Source: Gentiana macrophylla (taxonomy: Eukaryota > Streptophyta > Magnoliopsida > Gentianales > Gentianaceae). From it: DNA of 64,000 bases. Both the position numbers and the translations under genes were made by a program. Of this stretch, positions 23,364-33,926 are shown piece by piece; within the stretch, counting starts at the first letter, position 1; every line of letters begins with the position of its first letter. The notes under the pieces were generated by a model. It was not told where the DNA came from, ran no database searches, and worked only from the letters and a program-made list of their open reading frames with translations. The stretch covers positions 114,943,845 through 115,007,844 of the forward strand of contig CM047805.1 of the NCBI GenBank assembly GCA_026214975.1, written 5' to 3'.

Positions 23364-25358
23364 ACTTCGGTTTTTAAAAGGCTTAAGAGAAAATATCTCT
23401 TTCGAAAAATTATTGCATTATCGATTAACTAGTTCAACGTCCTAGTTACTTTCCACTTTCTAACGAAGTCAATACTAGTCAATTAGTAATTTTTAAGCAA
23501 TTTAGTAAGGGATATAATGTTGTAAATAAAATGACATATATTAATTCAAGTTTAACACTACTATATAAGTTTATTTTAGGAATTGTAAACTATAATTAAG
23601 TCTACTCTACCATTCCAAGGTTTTAACCTCGCATCTCAGTGCCGCCGTAGGGTAGGTAAAAGAGATGACGGTTAAATCGAGACAATATCATCAATGAATA
23701 ACTTGTGAGAATCGAACGTCCCACGAGAATCGAACATCCCTTTATTCATTGACTACCTTCCTTTTTTAGCCTAGATATTATCAAGAATATCCATGATGAG
23801 TGTGACCTACTATATCGGATCTCTTAGTACGCCCGAGTGTGCCGTCGTAGGATAGGTCGGTGACCCAACGAGTACCGGAAATCCTATCCTTTCGAGACCA
23901 AGCCATGAATGTTGATAGGGGTGAACACCATCCGTAGGGGACGAAATCAAAGCGCCATGCGAGGCGTCACCCTTCTCTCACTTACTTGTATCTATAGTAG
24001 AGGCCGTGGGGTTGGCCGTCGCCTCCCCGCTCCCACTCAATATTTTGGAAGTGGTGGTGGGTTAACTAACCACGCCTTTTGATGTTAACATAAAAGCACA
24101 TCAAATCAAGGATTCCGAATGGTGTCGGTAACGTAGGCAAGCCTACCCGTCCCTATTCGTTGGAACATATGTGATGATCGGACGAAGTCGGTCAAGAGAG
24201 CCACACCGAGATAAGAAGGAATCACCCCTCCGCTCGCGGTGTAGCTTAGTCTTGCCGGACCCCGTGCATACATCACACTAGGAGGTTAAGTCGGTCGAGC
24301 GAAGCTCGATTGACCACCCAACCTAGGCGAACCGCTTTTATCCAAGATTTATTGTTCTTTTACCATCATTCAATCTCGTAGACACTACGAATCGAAAACG
24401 TGATCTCGCTTTGTGCTTTTAAGGCGGTTCACCGAGAACACACACCGAAAAACTTAACGCGATTTCATAACCCGTCCTCGGATCTTTTAATTAGTTAGTA
24501 AATTAATTAATTACCACGTATTAATTAAATTTCAACTAATTACGCGAGTTTGTATACATGCCTATTTTAATTACCAAAATTAAAATTCTACATGTATGCA
24601 TGGAGTGGATTTATGATATGATGCATGTCATGGCAATTCCGATTTTATATCTATTTTATGATCAAACACATAAAAAATAAATTGCAGAAAAATTTAAACA
24701 TCGAGATGGATCGTTGGTACCCCCGTATCTAATCTGTCCAAGGAAAGAAGGTAAATTACAATCTTGTTGTCTTCATGTCTTCGATCTTCAAATCTTGAAC
24801 CACGAACCGCGAACCCAAAAGGAGAAGAGGCCTTTATTTTATAAAATAAAATAATTTTTTTTTAAATCCTGCTGTATTTTTATTCCAGAAAAAATAAATA
24901 AATATATTTTTTTCAAAATACGGTTTTGTTAAAAAATTAGGGTTTGATAAAAAAATCAAACCCTAGCCGTGTGAAAGAAAAAAAAATTACAACAAAAATT
25001 TTCAGCCCCGACTCTATTCATACCTCGAGTTCCGTCTTCATCTCGTGTTCATCATCGTTCTTCGTCGCTTTTCCGAATTACAAAAAAATAAAATAGCCGA
25101 AAAATAAAGAAATAAAAACAACAACTTTTACATCAATCCTATGCTCAAACGATCTAAATCGAGAGAGCTTACAATAGATCTAACGGGTAAACAGTACCAA
25201 CCCCAATCCATCTCTTCAAACCACAACAATCGCAACATAAAAAATAAACAAAATTTTCGGCCCCCATAAAAAATAGGGACAAAAAATCTACATGTTTACC
25301 ACTCCTAGATTTAATATTTTATACGTATAAATATAGATCACCAGACGACTGATACCAC
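23364..25358. other. Element B non-coding interior
   Basis: About 2 kb with no ORF of note. It contains GC-richer stretches (e.g. GCCGCCGTAGGGTAGG at ~23640 and GTGCCGTCGTAGGATAGG at ~23830, a partial direct repeat) and a palindrome-like GTCGGTCGAGCGAAGCTCGA near 24290. Its right part, near 24880-25300, is AT-rich. The two GTAGGRTAGG blocks may be packaging or structural RNA, but nothing here proves a role. Confidence 0.55.
25349..25357 (-). other. Element B primer binding site
   Basis: TGGTATCAG on the minus strand, one base from the 5' LTR end. It matches the 3' end complement of initiator Met-tRNA over 9 bases, shorter than in A and C. Confidence 0.7.
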
Positions 25359-27190
25359 TGTTAGTAATATCATCCGCAACGGAAGCGATTTAAGGATCTA
25401 GATCTATAAATTACACGTAATAAAATAACTAGATCTACATCTACAAGGGGGTTGTAGAACATACCTCTTGGATCTCAAAATCCAAGTAGAAGAACCGCAA
25501 TAGGAAGAACAATAGATGGTGTGAAGAGCACCACGATCTTCCGCACGTGTGATCCAAGCAACTCCCGGTGGAAGGAAATTCTTGTCTCGAATCCTTCTGA
25601 TATGCTACCCGGAAAACCTCCAAGATTTTCCCTTTCTCTCCCCTTGGCCGAAAATTATCTCTTCCTCTCTCTAAGAGATGAAGTCGAATTTTTATGTGTG
25701 TATTAGGCTTGGGAGAACTCTCTTTATATAGGAGAGTAATACTTGTCCTCCAAGGATTTTATTTTGCAAATAAATAAATCCAATAAATAAAATATAATCC
25801 CAAAATATTCTAGAACAAATCTAGAATAATCTTTATCTTTATTTCTTACCATAAATATTTATCCAATAAATATTTTGTGCACATGTCTTATTAATACACA
25901 AGAAAACCAATTTCTTGTTTCCTAAACATGCCTTGGCCGAAAATTCCCTTGTGACCTAGTCACAATAATTTTCGGCCATAACACACTTTATGGGCCAAGA
26001 TTATGAAAAATGTCTTTTTCTCATATTTAATTATTTAACCCAATTAATTTAATAGTCCACTAAACAATTAATTCACATATCGTTTTAATTAAATTCTAAT
26101 AAGAACTAAATTAATATTATTAGGATTCGACGTCCGAGAATAACTATGCTATATTGGAGGCACGTCGGGACCATGGACTAATAATCGCCGCTCCGATAAA
26201 TCAAATAAATAATTATCTTACGAATGAATAATTATATTCGATAAATCAATCACAGGAATATGCCACCATAATCCCGTGACTGCATCCCTCCGATTATGAG
26301 AATATATTTATCTACTCACGAGAATGATAATAAGCGTCCATTGATATAATCATTACATATGGATTAATCCTCCATAGATCGCTCATTCTAAATCGGGAGT
26401 TACCGTTAACCCTTTTTAGAACCTCTTATCCTTATTTACCATTAACCCCTAGTGATCAATTAATTCATACAACTCACCGGTAGCTAATCGATTGTAATAT
26501 GAACTCGCATTTATCGATCGCTTTCTAGGATTAACAAATAAAGGAATCGCTGTCTATCTACTTCCATAAATGGAAGGATTGGATTCCGTATCTGTGATAA
26601 CACACGACTACTCACTCAATCTAGTACAATGCCAAGATGGGGTAATTCGGATCACGACTCGGTGTAATTCTTAACCGTCAAGTCAAACCTCATATCGATT
26701 CAAGCGCTTGGATCGTGATCACCTCGAGATTAAGATATATCCATAAATATGATCATCGATTGATTCGATAAGACTTCTCGATTACGGAATTATATCGTGA
26801 ACTCTAATCAAATTGGTCCAAATTTATATGATATATCTATCATATATAAATGCCCCACTAGGTTCTCTTAACCAAAAGTCCGGATAAGACAATCACACCT
26901 ATTGTGTTCTGGGCACATTAATAGCACGTTAAAGGAGAGACCCGATACTCTCGATTAACTTCACTACGGGCTAATTGTATTTTAAGTACATCTTCACTAA
27001 CTCAATCCTCTCGTGTATATCCCATACACTGAGTTAAGTGATTACATAAACGATATAGTTTAGGGTTTTCTGTAGTATAAATACTATTGTCACATCGGTG
27101 AATATGAGAATAATAAATATGAATAATAATGTCAATTCATTCATTAAATAAAACAATTACAAAATTGTCTTTCGGGCATAACACCTAACA
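25359..27190 (-). repeat. Element B 5' LTR, complete
   Basis: Starts TGTTAGTAATATC and ends CATAACACCTAACA on the plus strand (element strand TGTTAGGTGTTATG...). A TATATAAA box is at 25723-25730 on the minus strand. Small plus- and minus-strand ORFs within it are shadows shared with the other copy. Confidence 0.9.
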
Positions 27191-28857
27191 AAGCATTCTC
27201 AGTAGGCTTTACTGCCTCAGCAACCCTTTTGGGAGTTGGATCTTGTGCAGGCACAAACTTAGGACCAATTCTGGTACCAGGTTCAGTGACCTTACTGGAT
27301 CCACTCTTATTGGATTGTTGAGTTCCAAATCCAAGGCCTGTTCTATCACCATAAGGCTTCCAGATTTGAATGCAGTGGAGGAACAAGTTTGTTCAGCAGA
27401 TTCAATAGCTACTGAATGGACAGCAGACTTATGTTGATTTTGTCCAACTTCTTTTTCCTTACCTTTAGGAACTCTTAATTCAGCCTTTAATATTTCAACT
27501 TCTGATTGAAGAGCTTCTTTTTCAGCCTTCACAATCTCATAACCAGATTGTATTATCCTCAGTTGATTAAGAATGGTATCCAAAGTTTCTTCATTGTCAG
27601 AATTTTTAGGATTTGAACCACAGGTTGATTCACAATCACTTCCAGCAGGACTGTTAATAGATACAAAATTGTATACCTTCTATGTTTCATCCATATTTGC
27701 CATTAAGGCATAATCATCCATATCAGCAACAAGTGCAGTATCATCAGATTCATTTCCCTTTTCTGATTCTACTTCATATCCTGATTCATCTTCATCAACC
27801 ATGGCTTTCTTGCCAGATCTTCTTTGTTGGCTCTTGCTTTTCAGTAGGTCTGGACAATCAGGTCTAAAATGTCCAGGTTTCTTGCAGTTGAAGCAAAGAT
27901 AATCAGGTTCCTTTTTTCTCGTTTTAATTCAGATATCCAGGTTTGAAGTGTCCTGGTTTCTTGCAATGATAGCACAAATAATCATTATCTTTCTTGGATT
28001 CTTCCTTCTTCTTTTCACCGAATTTCTTTGTGAAATTCCTTGAGAACCCTTTCCTGCTTTCATCATTCTCGATTTTCTTGCTCAAGAGGGTAATTTGCTC
28101 TTGCATCTCATCCAAGAGATCATCTTGAGCTCCGATGTATCTTCTTGATGTGAAGCAAACCAATGCAGTGGTCTTTGGTTCTTCTTTTTGATCTCGAGCA
28201 CAAGCTTTTTCCTCAATTCATAGGCCTTAAGATCTGAAAACAATTTAAAGGTGTCTTCTTCATGCAAACTCCTCATTTCTTCTATGGCAGTCACCTTCAT
28301 CTCCCAAACTTCTTTTGCAGGTAATGCTTCCAAGATTTTTGAATTTATTTCTTCTTGTGAGTACTTCACACTCGGTTGGGTGAGTTCATCCATGATTGCA
28401 TTGAATCTTGACTCCATATGTTCAATGGTTTCATTTGGTTTCATTTGAACTCTTGAAACTTCTTCTTTGCCACAATCGATCTTGTTTTTCTTGATAGCAT
28501 CAAGTGCATTCACAGATTAATCAGTAACTTGTCCCAAAGTTCTTTGCGCCTTGCAATCTTTCACCTTAATATACATATTTCTATCCAAAGTTACAGATAT
28601 GATATCAATAGAAATATTGTTGAGATTTGCTCTTTTTTTCTATCTTCGCATCTATTCCCTTTTTTGGTTTTGGAATGTACTGTGTCTCATCTCTCCCATC
28701 ATTCTTGACTTGGTGATCTTCATGGTCCATCTCGTCAAAGACATCCATCATCTCATCATGTGTTGCAACTAAATAAGATCGCATACGACGTTTATACTCA
28801 TCAAAATGATCTAAAGAACACATCAACATTGTTTTAGCATACTAGTTGTTATCCATG
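27191..28857 (-). pseudogene. Element A gag with two tandem zinc knuckles (broken)
   Basis: The minus-strand start is taken near 28857 (ATGGATAACAAC). The first piece has FDEYKRRMRSYLVATHDEMM, typical of copia gag N-termini. The next (28513-28082) carries the gag core with KPNETIEHMESRFNAIMDEL and ALPAKEVWEMKVTAIEE. Then follow two CCHC-type knuckles: first CYHCKKPGHFKPGY, with the last Cys replaced by Tyr (near 27930-27980), and ~85 bases downstream CFNCKKPGHFRPDC, intact, in another frame (near 27850-27900). A coiled-coil stretch (VKAEKEALQSEVEILKAEL) and a basic tail lead to the B insertion at 27190. At least four frame breaks are present. Confidence 0.8.
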
Positions 28858-28947
28858 ATGCAAAGCTTTGAAAATCAGAAACTTGAAAAAGTTATCAAAG
28901 TATTTTCACAAGCACAACAAGTAGGATTTCTTCAGAATAGAAGCACT

Positions 28948-28959
28948 GCTCTGATACCA
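28948..28959 (-). other. Element A primer binding site
   Basis: TGGTATCAGAGC on the minus strand, two bases from the 5' LTR end. This is the standard initiator Met-tRNA complement of Ty1/copia elements. Confidence 0.9.
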
Positions 28960-28961
28960 AT

Positions 28962-30651
28962 TGTTGGTCCCTTGAAAAGGCTTTAGTTAAGTTTAGAGGG
29001 GGGTGAATAAACTTAACACTTCAAACTTTTGGAGTTAACAAACTCAGCAACTTCAGCAGCCTGCTGACTGGTCAGTAGTCTGCTAACTGTTGAGTTTACT
29101 GAATTTGTGCAGCGGAATATATCAAGAATTAAGCCTTATTACTTGTTGTTAAAGTATGATACCAAGTATTAGATACTCAGTAGTGTATGTGTGTGATTCA
29201 GGTTCTAGATTCAGTAGATTGATGTGCTAAATATACTAAGTGCAGAATATAAATGCAGAAAGTAAGTAGGCAGATTTTATAGTGGTTCCAGGTGGTGTAA
29301 TCTTGTCAGTCCACTCTTCTCCTGTGATGTTGGAGGTAATTCACTAGAGATTCTTGAGGTAGCTGTTACAAAAATCTCTAAGTTGCTTGTCCTTCACCAA
29401 TAACTATGGCTTCACAAACTGAACACTTGAAACATGTAGGATTGCTGCTCCAAAGTCTTTCACTGGTCCTTGAAGGGTAGGATTGCCTCTTCACCAGCTC
29501 CACCACAAACAACATTCCTGGACACACAAATGTGCTTCACTGTCTTCAGCAGATTCCTTGTAAAAGAAAGATTGAATCAAGTAAGTGATTCACTTTTCAA
29601 AGATCTTGATCGAGATGATATGATCAAGAGACTTGAGATCTTCAAGTGTGTAAACTTGATGTAGCTTGAAAGCAGATTACACTTGAAGAAATTTACTGGA
29701 TCAGTAGCCTTATGCTCAGTAGGGTCAGTAGGGTGTTTTGATCGATTGAAATCTGATAGCTCAAGATATATCCTTAATTTTCATCAATGTTCATCACTTG
29801 TATCTGAATTAGGAGTCCTCTATTTATAGGTAGGAATCCTTGTGACTTATGTTTGAAATTCAAACATAGCCGTTCCATATTTGTCCCATTTGACTTGCTT
29901 TCGCCATCGTTCATAGTAAATCGACATCGCTGTAATACTTTTTGACAGTTTATAGTCTGTCCACCTTTTGACTTGTATCCATTGGATAAAGGTCTGAATC
30001 ATCCCAACGTCCTTTTAATCTTAACCATTGATTTGTTTGATAAAATTAGAGGTTGTTAGTTGTCCCTTTCTTTGTAATATTCCAATGTAACCTTTGAATA
30101 ATTCGAAGTATATGTATCAGCAGGTTCCTGTGTTCACGAGTCTGCTAAAATACATATCAGTCAGCTGATCCATGTGTTGCTGTGTTTATGAAACAATGCA
30201 GCTGATTTCTTTTATCTAACTTTTATTTATGAAGTTAGATTACACCATTTAATCATAACCAAGTTCCAATCATCATTTAACTTATGGAACTTAGACCTTG
30301 TACACAAGGTATAAGTAATCAGTTTAGGTCATCACAGACTTCCCTAAATTCTGATTCCATATCATTGACTTTAATTACTAAGTTTGATCCCTTAGCCTTC
30401 AATAAATGAGTTTGAGCCCTCAGCCTTCAGTCCTCAGCAGGTTCCTAAACTATGCTACTCACCTAGGTACCCTACTGATATAGACAAGTCTGCTGATGTA
30501 AGTTAGCTGACCTTTTACAGTGCTTGTTTGATCAAACCTATACAAGATCAAACTCTAATAAGCCTATACATTTGATCTAGACATATTTTTGCCTTTGCGC
30601 TATAACAGCTAGTCTGGCACTCCTCACTAAAACATAAAAATATGTCCAACA
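28962..30651 (-). repeat. Element A 5' LTR (right copy), complete
   Basis: Plus-strand start TGTTGGTCCCTTGAAAAGG, end TATGTCCAACA, 1,690 bp. The G-tract TTTAGAGGGGGGTGAATAAA lies near the inner end and the TATAAATA box at 29821-29828 (minus). The right flank GTTCA has no readable partner because the left LTR is truncated. Confidence 0.92.
29821..29828 (-). promoter_or_regulatory. TATA box of element A 5' LTR
   Basis: TATAAATA on the minus strand within CCTATAAATAGAGGACTC. The same octamer with the AGAGGAC context is found in the LTR fragment H (60363 on). Confidence 0.75.
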
Positions 30652-30840
30652 GTTCAGTACCCTAAATGCCTTGCTGATAGAAGAATAGCCCAAAAAGGAG
30701 AAGGTGATGTTCCTCAAAGATCCTTCACTTGATTGAAGAATATAGTCTAGTTATAGACTATAAATTTCGCACCAACAGGTACTATCTTTCCATTATTCTT
30801 TAAGTATTCATCTTTTGATTGGTTGCAAGGTGCTTAATTT
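30652..30840 (-). pseudogene. Fragment of a second Sirevirus integrase
   Basis: The first ~50 bases (CCTAAATGCCTTGCTGATAG...AGAATAGCCC) match the integrase C-terminal segment of A at 19913-19960, giving a GYSS.SKAFRV-type peptide. The remaining ~140 bases are too decayed for me to place. It directly abuts A's LTR, so A probably inserted into a relative. No further pol sequence of that relative is visible. Confidence 0.55.
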
Positions 30841-31071
30841 CTACGTGCTTATCTGGATAGTGTTAGTGGTACTTGTCACGATAATCTGTATAATTCCATA
30901 CTCTCTACCGTATAATCCCATCAAGCAAACGACGTTAAACAAAGGCGCTAATGGGAGGCATCCCGTACTTGTATAAAAACTTTTTGTCAAAACATGCTTA
31001 GTTAGTTTGGTGAATGACATTGGAGTTAGACCTAGCAATTGATGGAACTTTTAGGGACTTTTTCATTTTTT
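30841..31071 (+). other. Athila-like post-pol spacer
   Basis: Includes AACGACGTTAAACAAAGGCG followed by CTAATGGGAGGCATCCCGTA. From family knowledge this block follows the integrase of Athila elements. No intact ORF. Confidence 0.5.
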
Positions 31072-31165
31072 TGGTCTAAGCCGAGAATTGAGGAAAACCA
31101 GAGAGTTTTCGGTCTAGACCGAGAGTTTCCGGTCTGAACCGAAAGGGGCAGTTTTGAATTTAAAT
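31072..31165 (+). promoter_or_regulatory. Palindromic box array and TATA-like site before F1 ORF1
   Basis: Three boxes of the form (T/C)CGGTCTNNACCGA: TTGGTCTAAGCCGAG (31072), TTCGGTCTAGACCGAG (31109, perfect dyad) and CCGGTCTGAACCGAAA (31129). They are followed by ATTTAAAT at 31158-31165 and then a long CT-rich stretch. This is a candidate promoter for the ORF at 31568. A possible splice donor AAGGTAATAG lies in the leader near 31440. Confidence 0.45.
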
Positions 31166-31567
31166 CGATTTCTCTCTGTCTCTCTTTCCTCTCATAACTC
31201 CTCAATTTCAGTTTTCTTCCACCTTTTCTCCCATTTTCACCACAAACCACTACCACACTCTAATTTCCTCTCACTTTTATCAATTCTCATCTTCCAAATT
31301 CCATTTTTCTTGTCCCTTCTCTACTACTCTCTTGAAGGAAACAACCGGTTCCATCAAGTCTCGGAGCAATTTACTTTCCGGTGAGCCACCATCTTTTCTG
31401 GTGTGTTCTTACTTTTTTTCCGGTGACTCAACTCAACAACAAGGTAATAGGGTTTCCTTTCATTTCCTTTTGTTTCTTTGATTTTGTTCTTCATGTCAAT
31501 ATTTGGAAACGGAGGATGGGTTTGATTTTGTTGGATTGAACTGTTGTTGTTGACCACCACCTTAGCC

Positions 31568-33266
31568 ATGGCCAAATCTTCAACCCATTCCTATGTTCGC
31601 AGGGGTGATTCGAGTAAGAAACGTGCTTGTACTAGTGCTCCACTCGTATCCTTGCCCACCCAACCACCCCGTGCTTTCACCGCCACCAAAAAGCCTGTAA
31701 CTTTTCGTAAGACCGCTCCTAAGGATGCCATTAAGCTTTATGATGAGTATTTTGGTAATTGTCCTTTACTCCCCGAGTGTGGTATAGCTTTCAACTCCGT
31801 TAGCATCAAAATTCGCAAAATTATTGAGGAACGCAAGTGGCAAAATCTTGCTGAGAGTCGAACTGAACTTATCAATGCCACAATCGTGGCTGAGTTCTAC
31901 TCGATGCTTTTTTTTGTTTCATCAGCTGTATTTTCCAAAATTTTGCAATTACTGAAGCTGGGGAGGATGAGGAAGTTTCTTCCATTACCATCCGCACTAA
32001 TTAGGTACCATTTTCACCTGAGGTTATTAATGCTTTCTTTGGTGTCCCTGATATTCCGTTTGAGCAGGATTTCATCTCAGTTTGGCAACTGGGTAACAAA
32101 GCAAATATGCAATAGAAATCCCTTAAAGTGCAACTGGATTTTGACCCCGCTGCCACCTGGGTTGAGAAGAGATTTAAATTTGGGGGGACAATTAAAGATA
32201 TTCGGGTCTTGAAGCACGTCCTTAGTTATAATGTTTACGCATCCCGACATGTTGGTGCCTTTACCTATGAAGAGGCTTGCCTTGCTCTTGCAATTTTGAA
32301 GAAGCTTCCTGTAGATGTAGGACAGATCATACATCATAAGGCCTTTGACTTCACCAATTCCCATCGTAGAGATGGTAACTTGCCTTTCCCATCCGCACTT
32401 TGTGCCCGAGCCCAAGTTATCAATCTCCCTGGTGATAAGTTTGTTCCACCTTCTACGACCTTGATTGGTCCCAACATTTTGGAGCTTCCCTCTGGTCGGA
32501 CTATCCTGCCTCCTGTTGAACCCATTTCATCCTAAGGCTTACCACCTTTGAGTGCCCCATTTTCTAGTTCGTCTAGAACTTCTTTCTCTGGCCTGAATCC
32601 TAACCCTGTTGTTACAGTTCGATTTGATTTTCTTGAATCCGAGATGGCTTTCCTTCGTGGTGGCCAGGTAGCTCTTAATGCGAATGTGACCTTAGAATTT
32701 TAGAGTGCTCGTTAGTGGGCCGAGGATCTGCGCATTTGTTTGAGAGGTCAACGTGCTGTTTTCAGGGCTCTAAATCCTTCTACTGGTCAAATATTTGATA
32801 ATCTTGATACCTGTCAGTCTGATCCCTATACTCTTTTTGCTTGCGTACCTGTTGTACCTATTCACACCCCTCGCCAGCTTATCCTAGAGTTTCCTTGTCT
32901 TTTGGTGGTGTGTCTAGTTTTGTTTCTACAGGTACATGTGATGATACTATTTTTACCAATGGGATCAGAGTGCCGTTTTCAGTTGCTTCGATCAGGACAA
33001 GTTTGGGCAGCTTGGGTTTGGACAGTACGGTGGTCATATACACCGTTGGTGCTGGTGTTGGACTTGAGACTCTGGCTTCTGCTGCACTGTCCTCAGTGGC
33101 GGTTCAGATGTTGAACAATCCTCATGCAGTAGAGTTTCAAGGAGTTGGTTTGGTGCACCCGATAAGTTTTACACCTGTGAGCACAGTTAGGATGAGCAAT
33201 ATCAAGTTTGTTGATGCGTCACGTGGACGGTGCACTGTTAACTCTGATTCTGACCTAGATATTTGA
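31568..33266 (+). pseudogene. F1 env-like ORF1 with plant-transposon accessory domain (broken)
   Basis: ATG at 31568 (MAKSSTHSYVRRGDSS). The N-terminus is Ser/Thr/basic. From about residue 60 there is a domain with YDEYFGNCPLLPECGIAF, LINATIVAEFY and then, after a frameshift near 31900, VPFSPEVINAFFG. This is the arrangement I know from the putative plant transposon protein family (Pfam PF20167 by recollection), common in Athila-type elements. The downstream part (32128-32535) is well preserved (FTYEEACLALAILKKLPVDV). A third part continues to 33266 with further frame changes. In-frame stops include TAG in LEF*SAR*WAE and NMQ*KSLK, which look like CAG to TAG changes. Function unknown; an envelope role is only a label. 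Confidence 0.65.
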
Positions 33267-33605
33267 TTTGATTCCTTGTCATTCACCTAAACTTCACTTT
33301 GTTTGTTTTGACGGCCGCCTGTGGCCTAACTATTTTATTGTAATTTTGTGATATGTAAACTATGTGGGTATTGCTACTTATGGCATTAGTGTAACATTTA
33401 GGGATTTGTTAGCTACTTGTTGACTTGCTAGATATGTGTGTCAGTGAACTTTTCTGTGTTTTACATAGCTCGGTTTTGTGATCTTAGTTTCGATTACCCT
33501 GTCATTTTGTTGCATTACTTGTTCTTAGCTCCTTGTTTTGTGGTTTTGCATGTTTTGGGTTTTGGCATGACATTTGGTAGCTACCTTGCAGATTTTCACA
33601 CATTT
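33267..33605 (+). other. Spacer between F1 ORF1 and ORF2
   Basis: T-rich non-coding sequence (TTTGTTTTG, TTGTAATTTTGTG). A chance ORF here has no recognisable domain. Probably the 3' UTR of ORF1. Confidence 0.45.
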
Positions 33606-33825
33606 CGGTTTAGACCAGCACACCTTTGGTCTAGACCAAAACCCACAAAAACTAGAGGCTTCTCGGTCTGCACCGGAAAAGTTCGGTCTGAACCGGGAAC
33701 TCTATCACTGACGCCCTGCAACCTGTCATTCAAAGAATCTAGGGCAGCTTTTCAATTCGGTCTAGACCGGCACCACCGAGTTGGTTTGGTTGATTGGACT
33801 CCTCTCTTTTCCCATCTTATTTATA
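33606..33825 (+). promoter_or_regulatory. Palindromic box array and TATA-like site before F1 ORF2
   Basis: Five boxes: CGGTTTAGACCA (33606), TTTGGTCTAGACCAAAA (33625, a 17-base dyad around GGTCTAGACC), CGGTCTGCACCGG (33664), TTCGGTCTGAACCGGG (33682) and TTCGGTCTAGACCGG (33756). Then come TTATTTATA at 33817-33825 and a CT-rich leader of about 100 bases ending at the ATG at 33927. Box, TATA and leader spacing fit a plant promoter. Regulation by a box-binding factor is inference. Confidence 0.5.
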
Positions 33826-33926
33826 CCCTCACCCATCATTCCGAAATACCCTACTCTTTCTACTACTCTCAATTTTCCATCTCTTCCTATCTTCCTCCCC
33901 ATCCTTTTTCTCCCCATTAACCCACC

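Larger units (their letters stand above)
22011..27190 (-). mobile_element. Element B: LARD-like non-coding LTR element inside A
   Basis: Two homologous LTR copies (22011-23363 partial, 25359-27190 complete) flank ~2 kb without any credible ORF. A Met-tRNA-type primer site beside the right copy sets the orientation as minus. The complete LTR is 1.83 kb with TGTTAG/CTAACA ends. No target-site duplication is visible (left flank ...GAAACT, right flank AAGCATT), and the left LTR lacks its inner ~480 bp together with the polypurine tract. This suggests recombination or deletion after insertion. The long LTRs with a conserved non-coding interior fit a large retrotransposon derivative (LARD) that borrows proteins. 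It interrupts A between gag and protease. Confidence 0.85.
285..30651 (-). mobile_element. Element A: Sirevirus-type Ty1/copia retrotransposon, nested host
   Basis: Directly visible: two homologous LTRs (285-1942 and 28962-30651), a polypurine tract beside the left one, a TGGTATCAGAGC primer site beside the right one, and copia proteins on the minus strand in the order gag, protease, integrase, RT, RNase H. A long extra ORF lies between pol and the 3' LTR. The post-pol ORF, the Met-tRNA-type primer site and the G-tract near the LTR end are features of the Sirevirus lineage. Subtracting the internal insertions C, B and the MITE leaves about 13.7 kb, in the range of Sireviruses with an env-like gene. 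Numerous frameshifts and stops make it non-autonomous. The right flank (30652 on) is a scrap of related integrase, so A may itself have inserted into a Sirevirus. Confidence 0.9.

Noticed and set aside
33438..33920. 160-codon ORF between F1 ORF1 and ORF2
   Set aside because: It runs through the palindromic boxes and CT-rich leader, has no domain and overlaps the candidate promoter.
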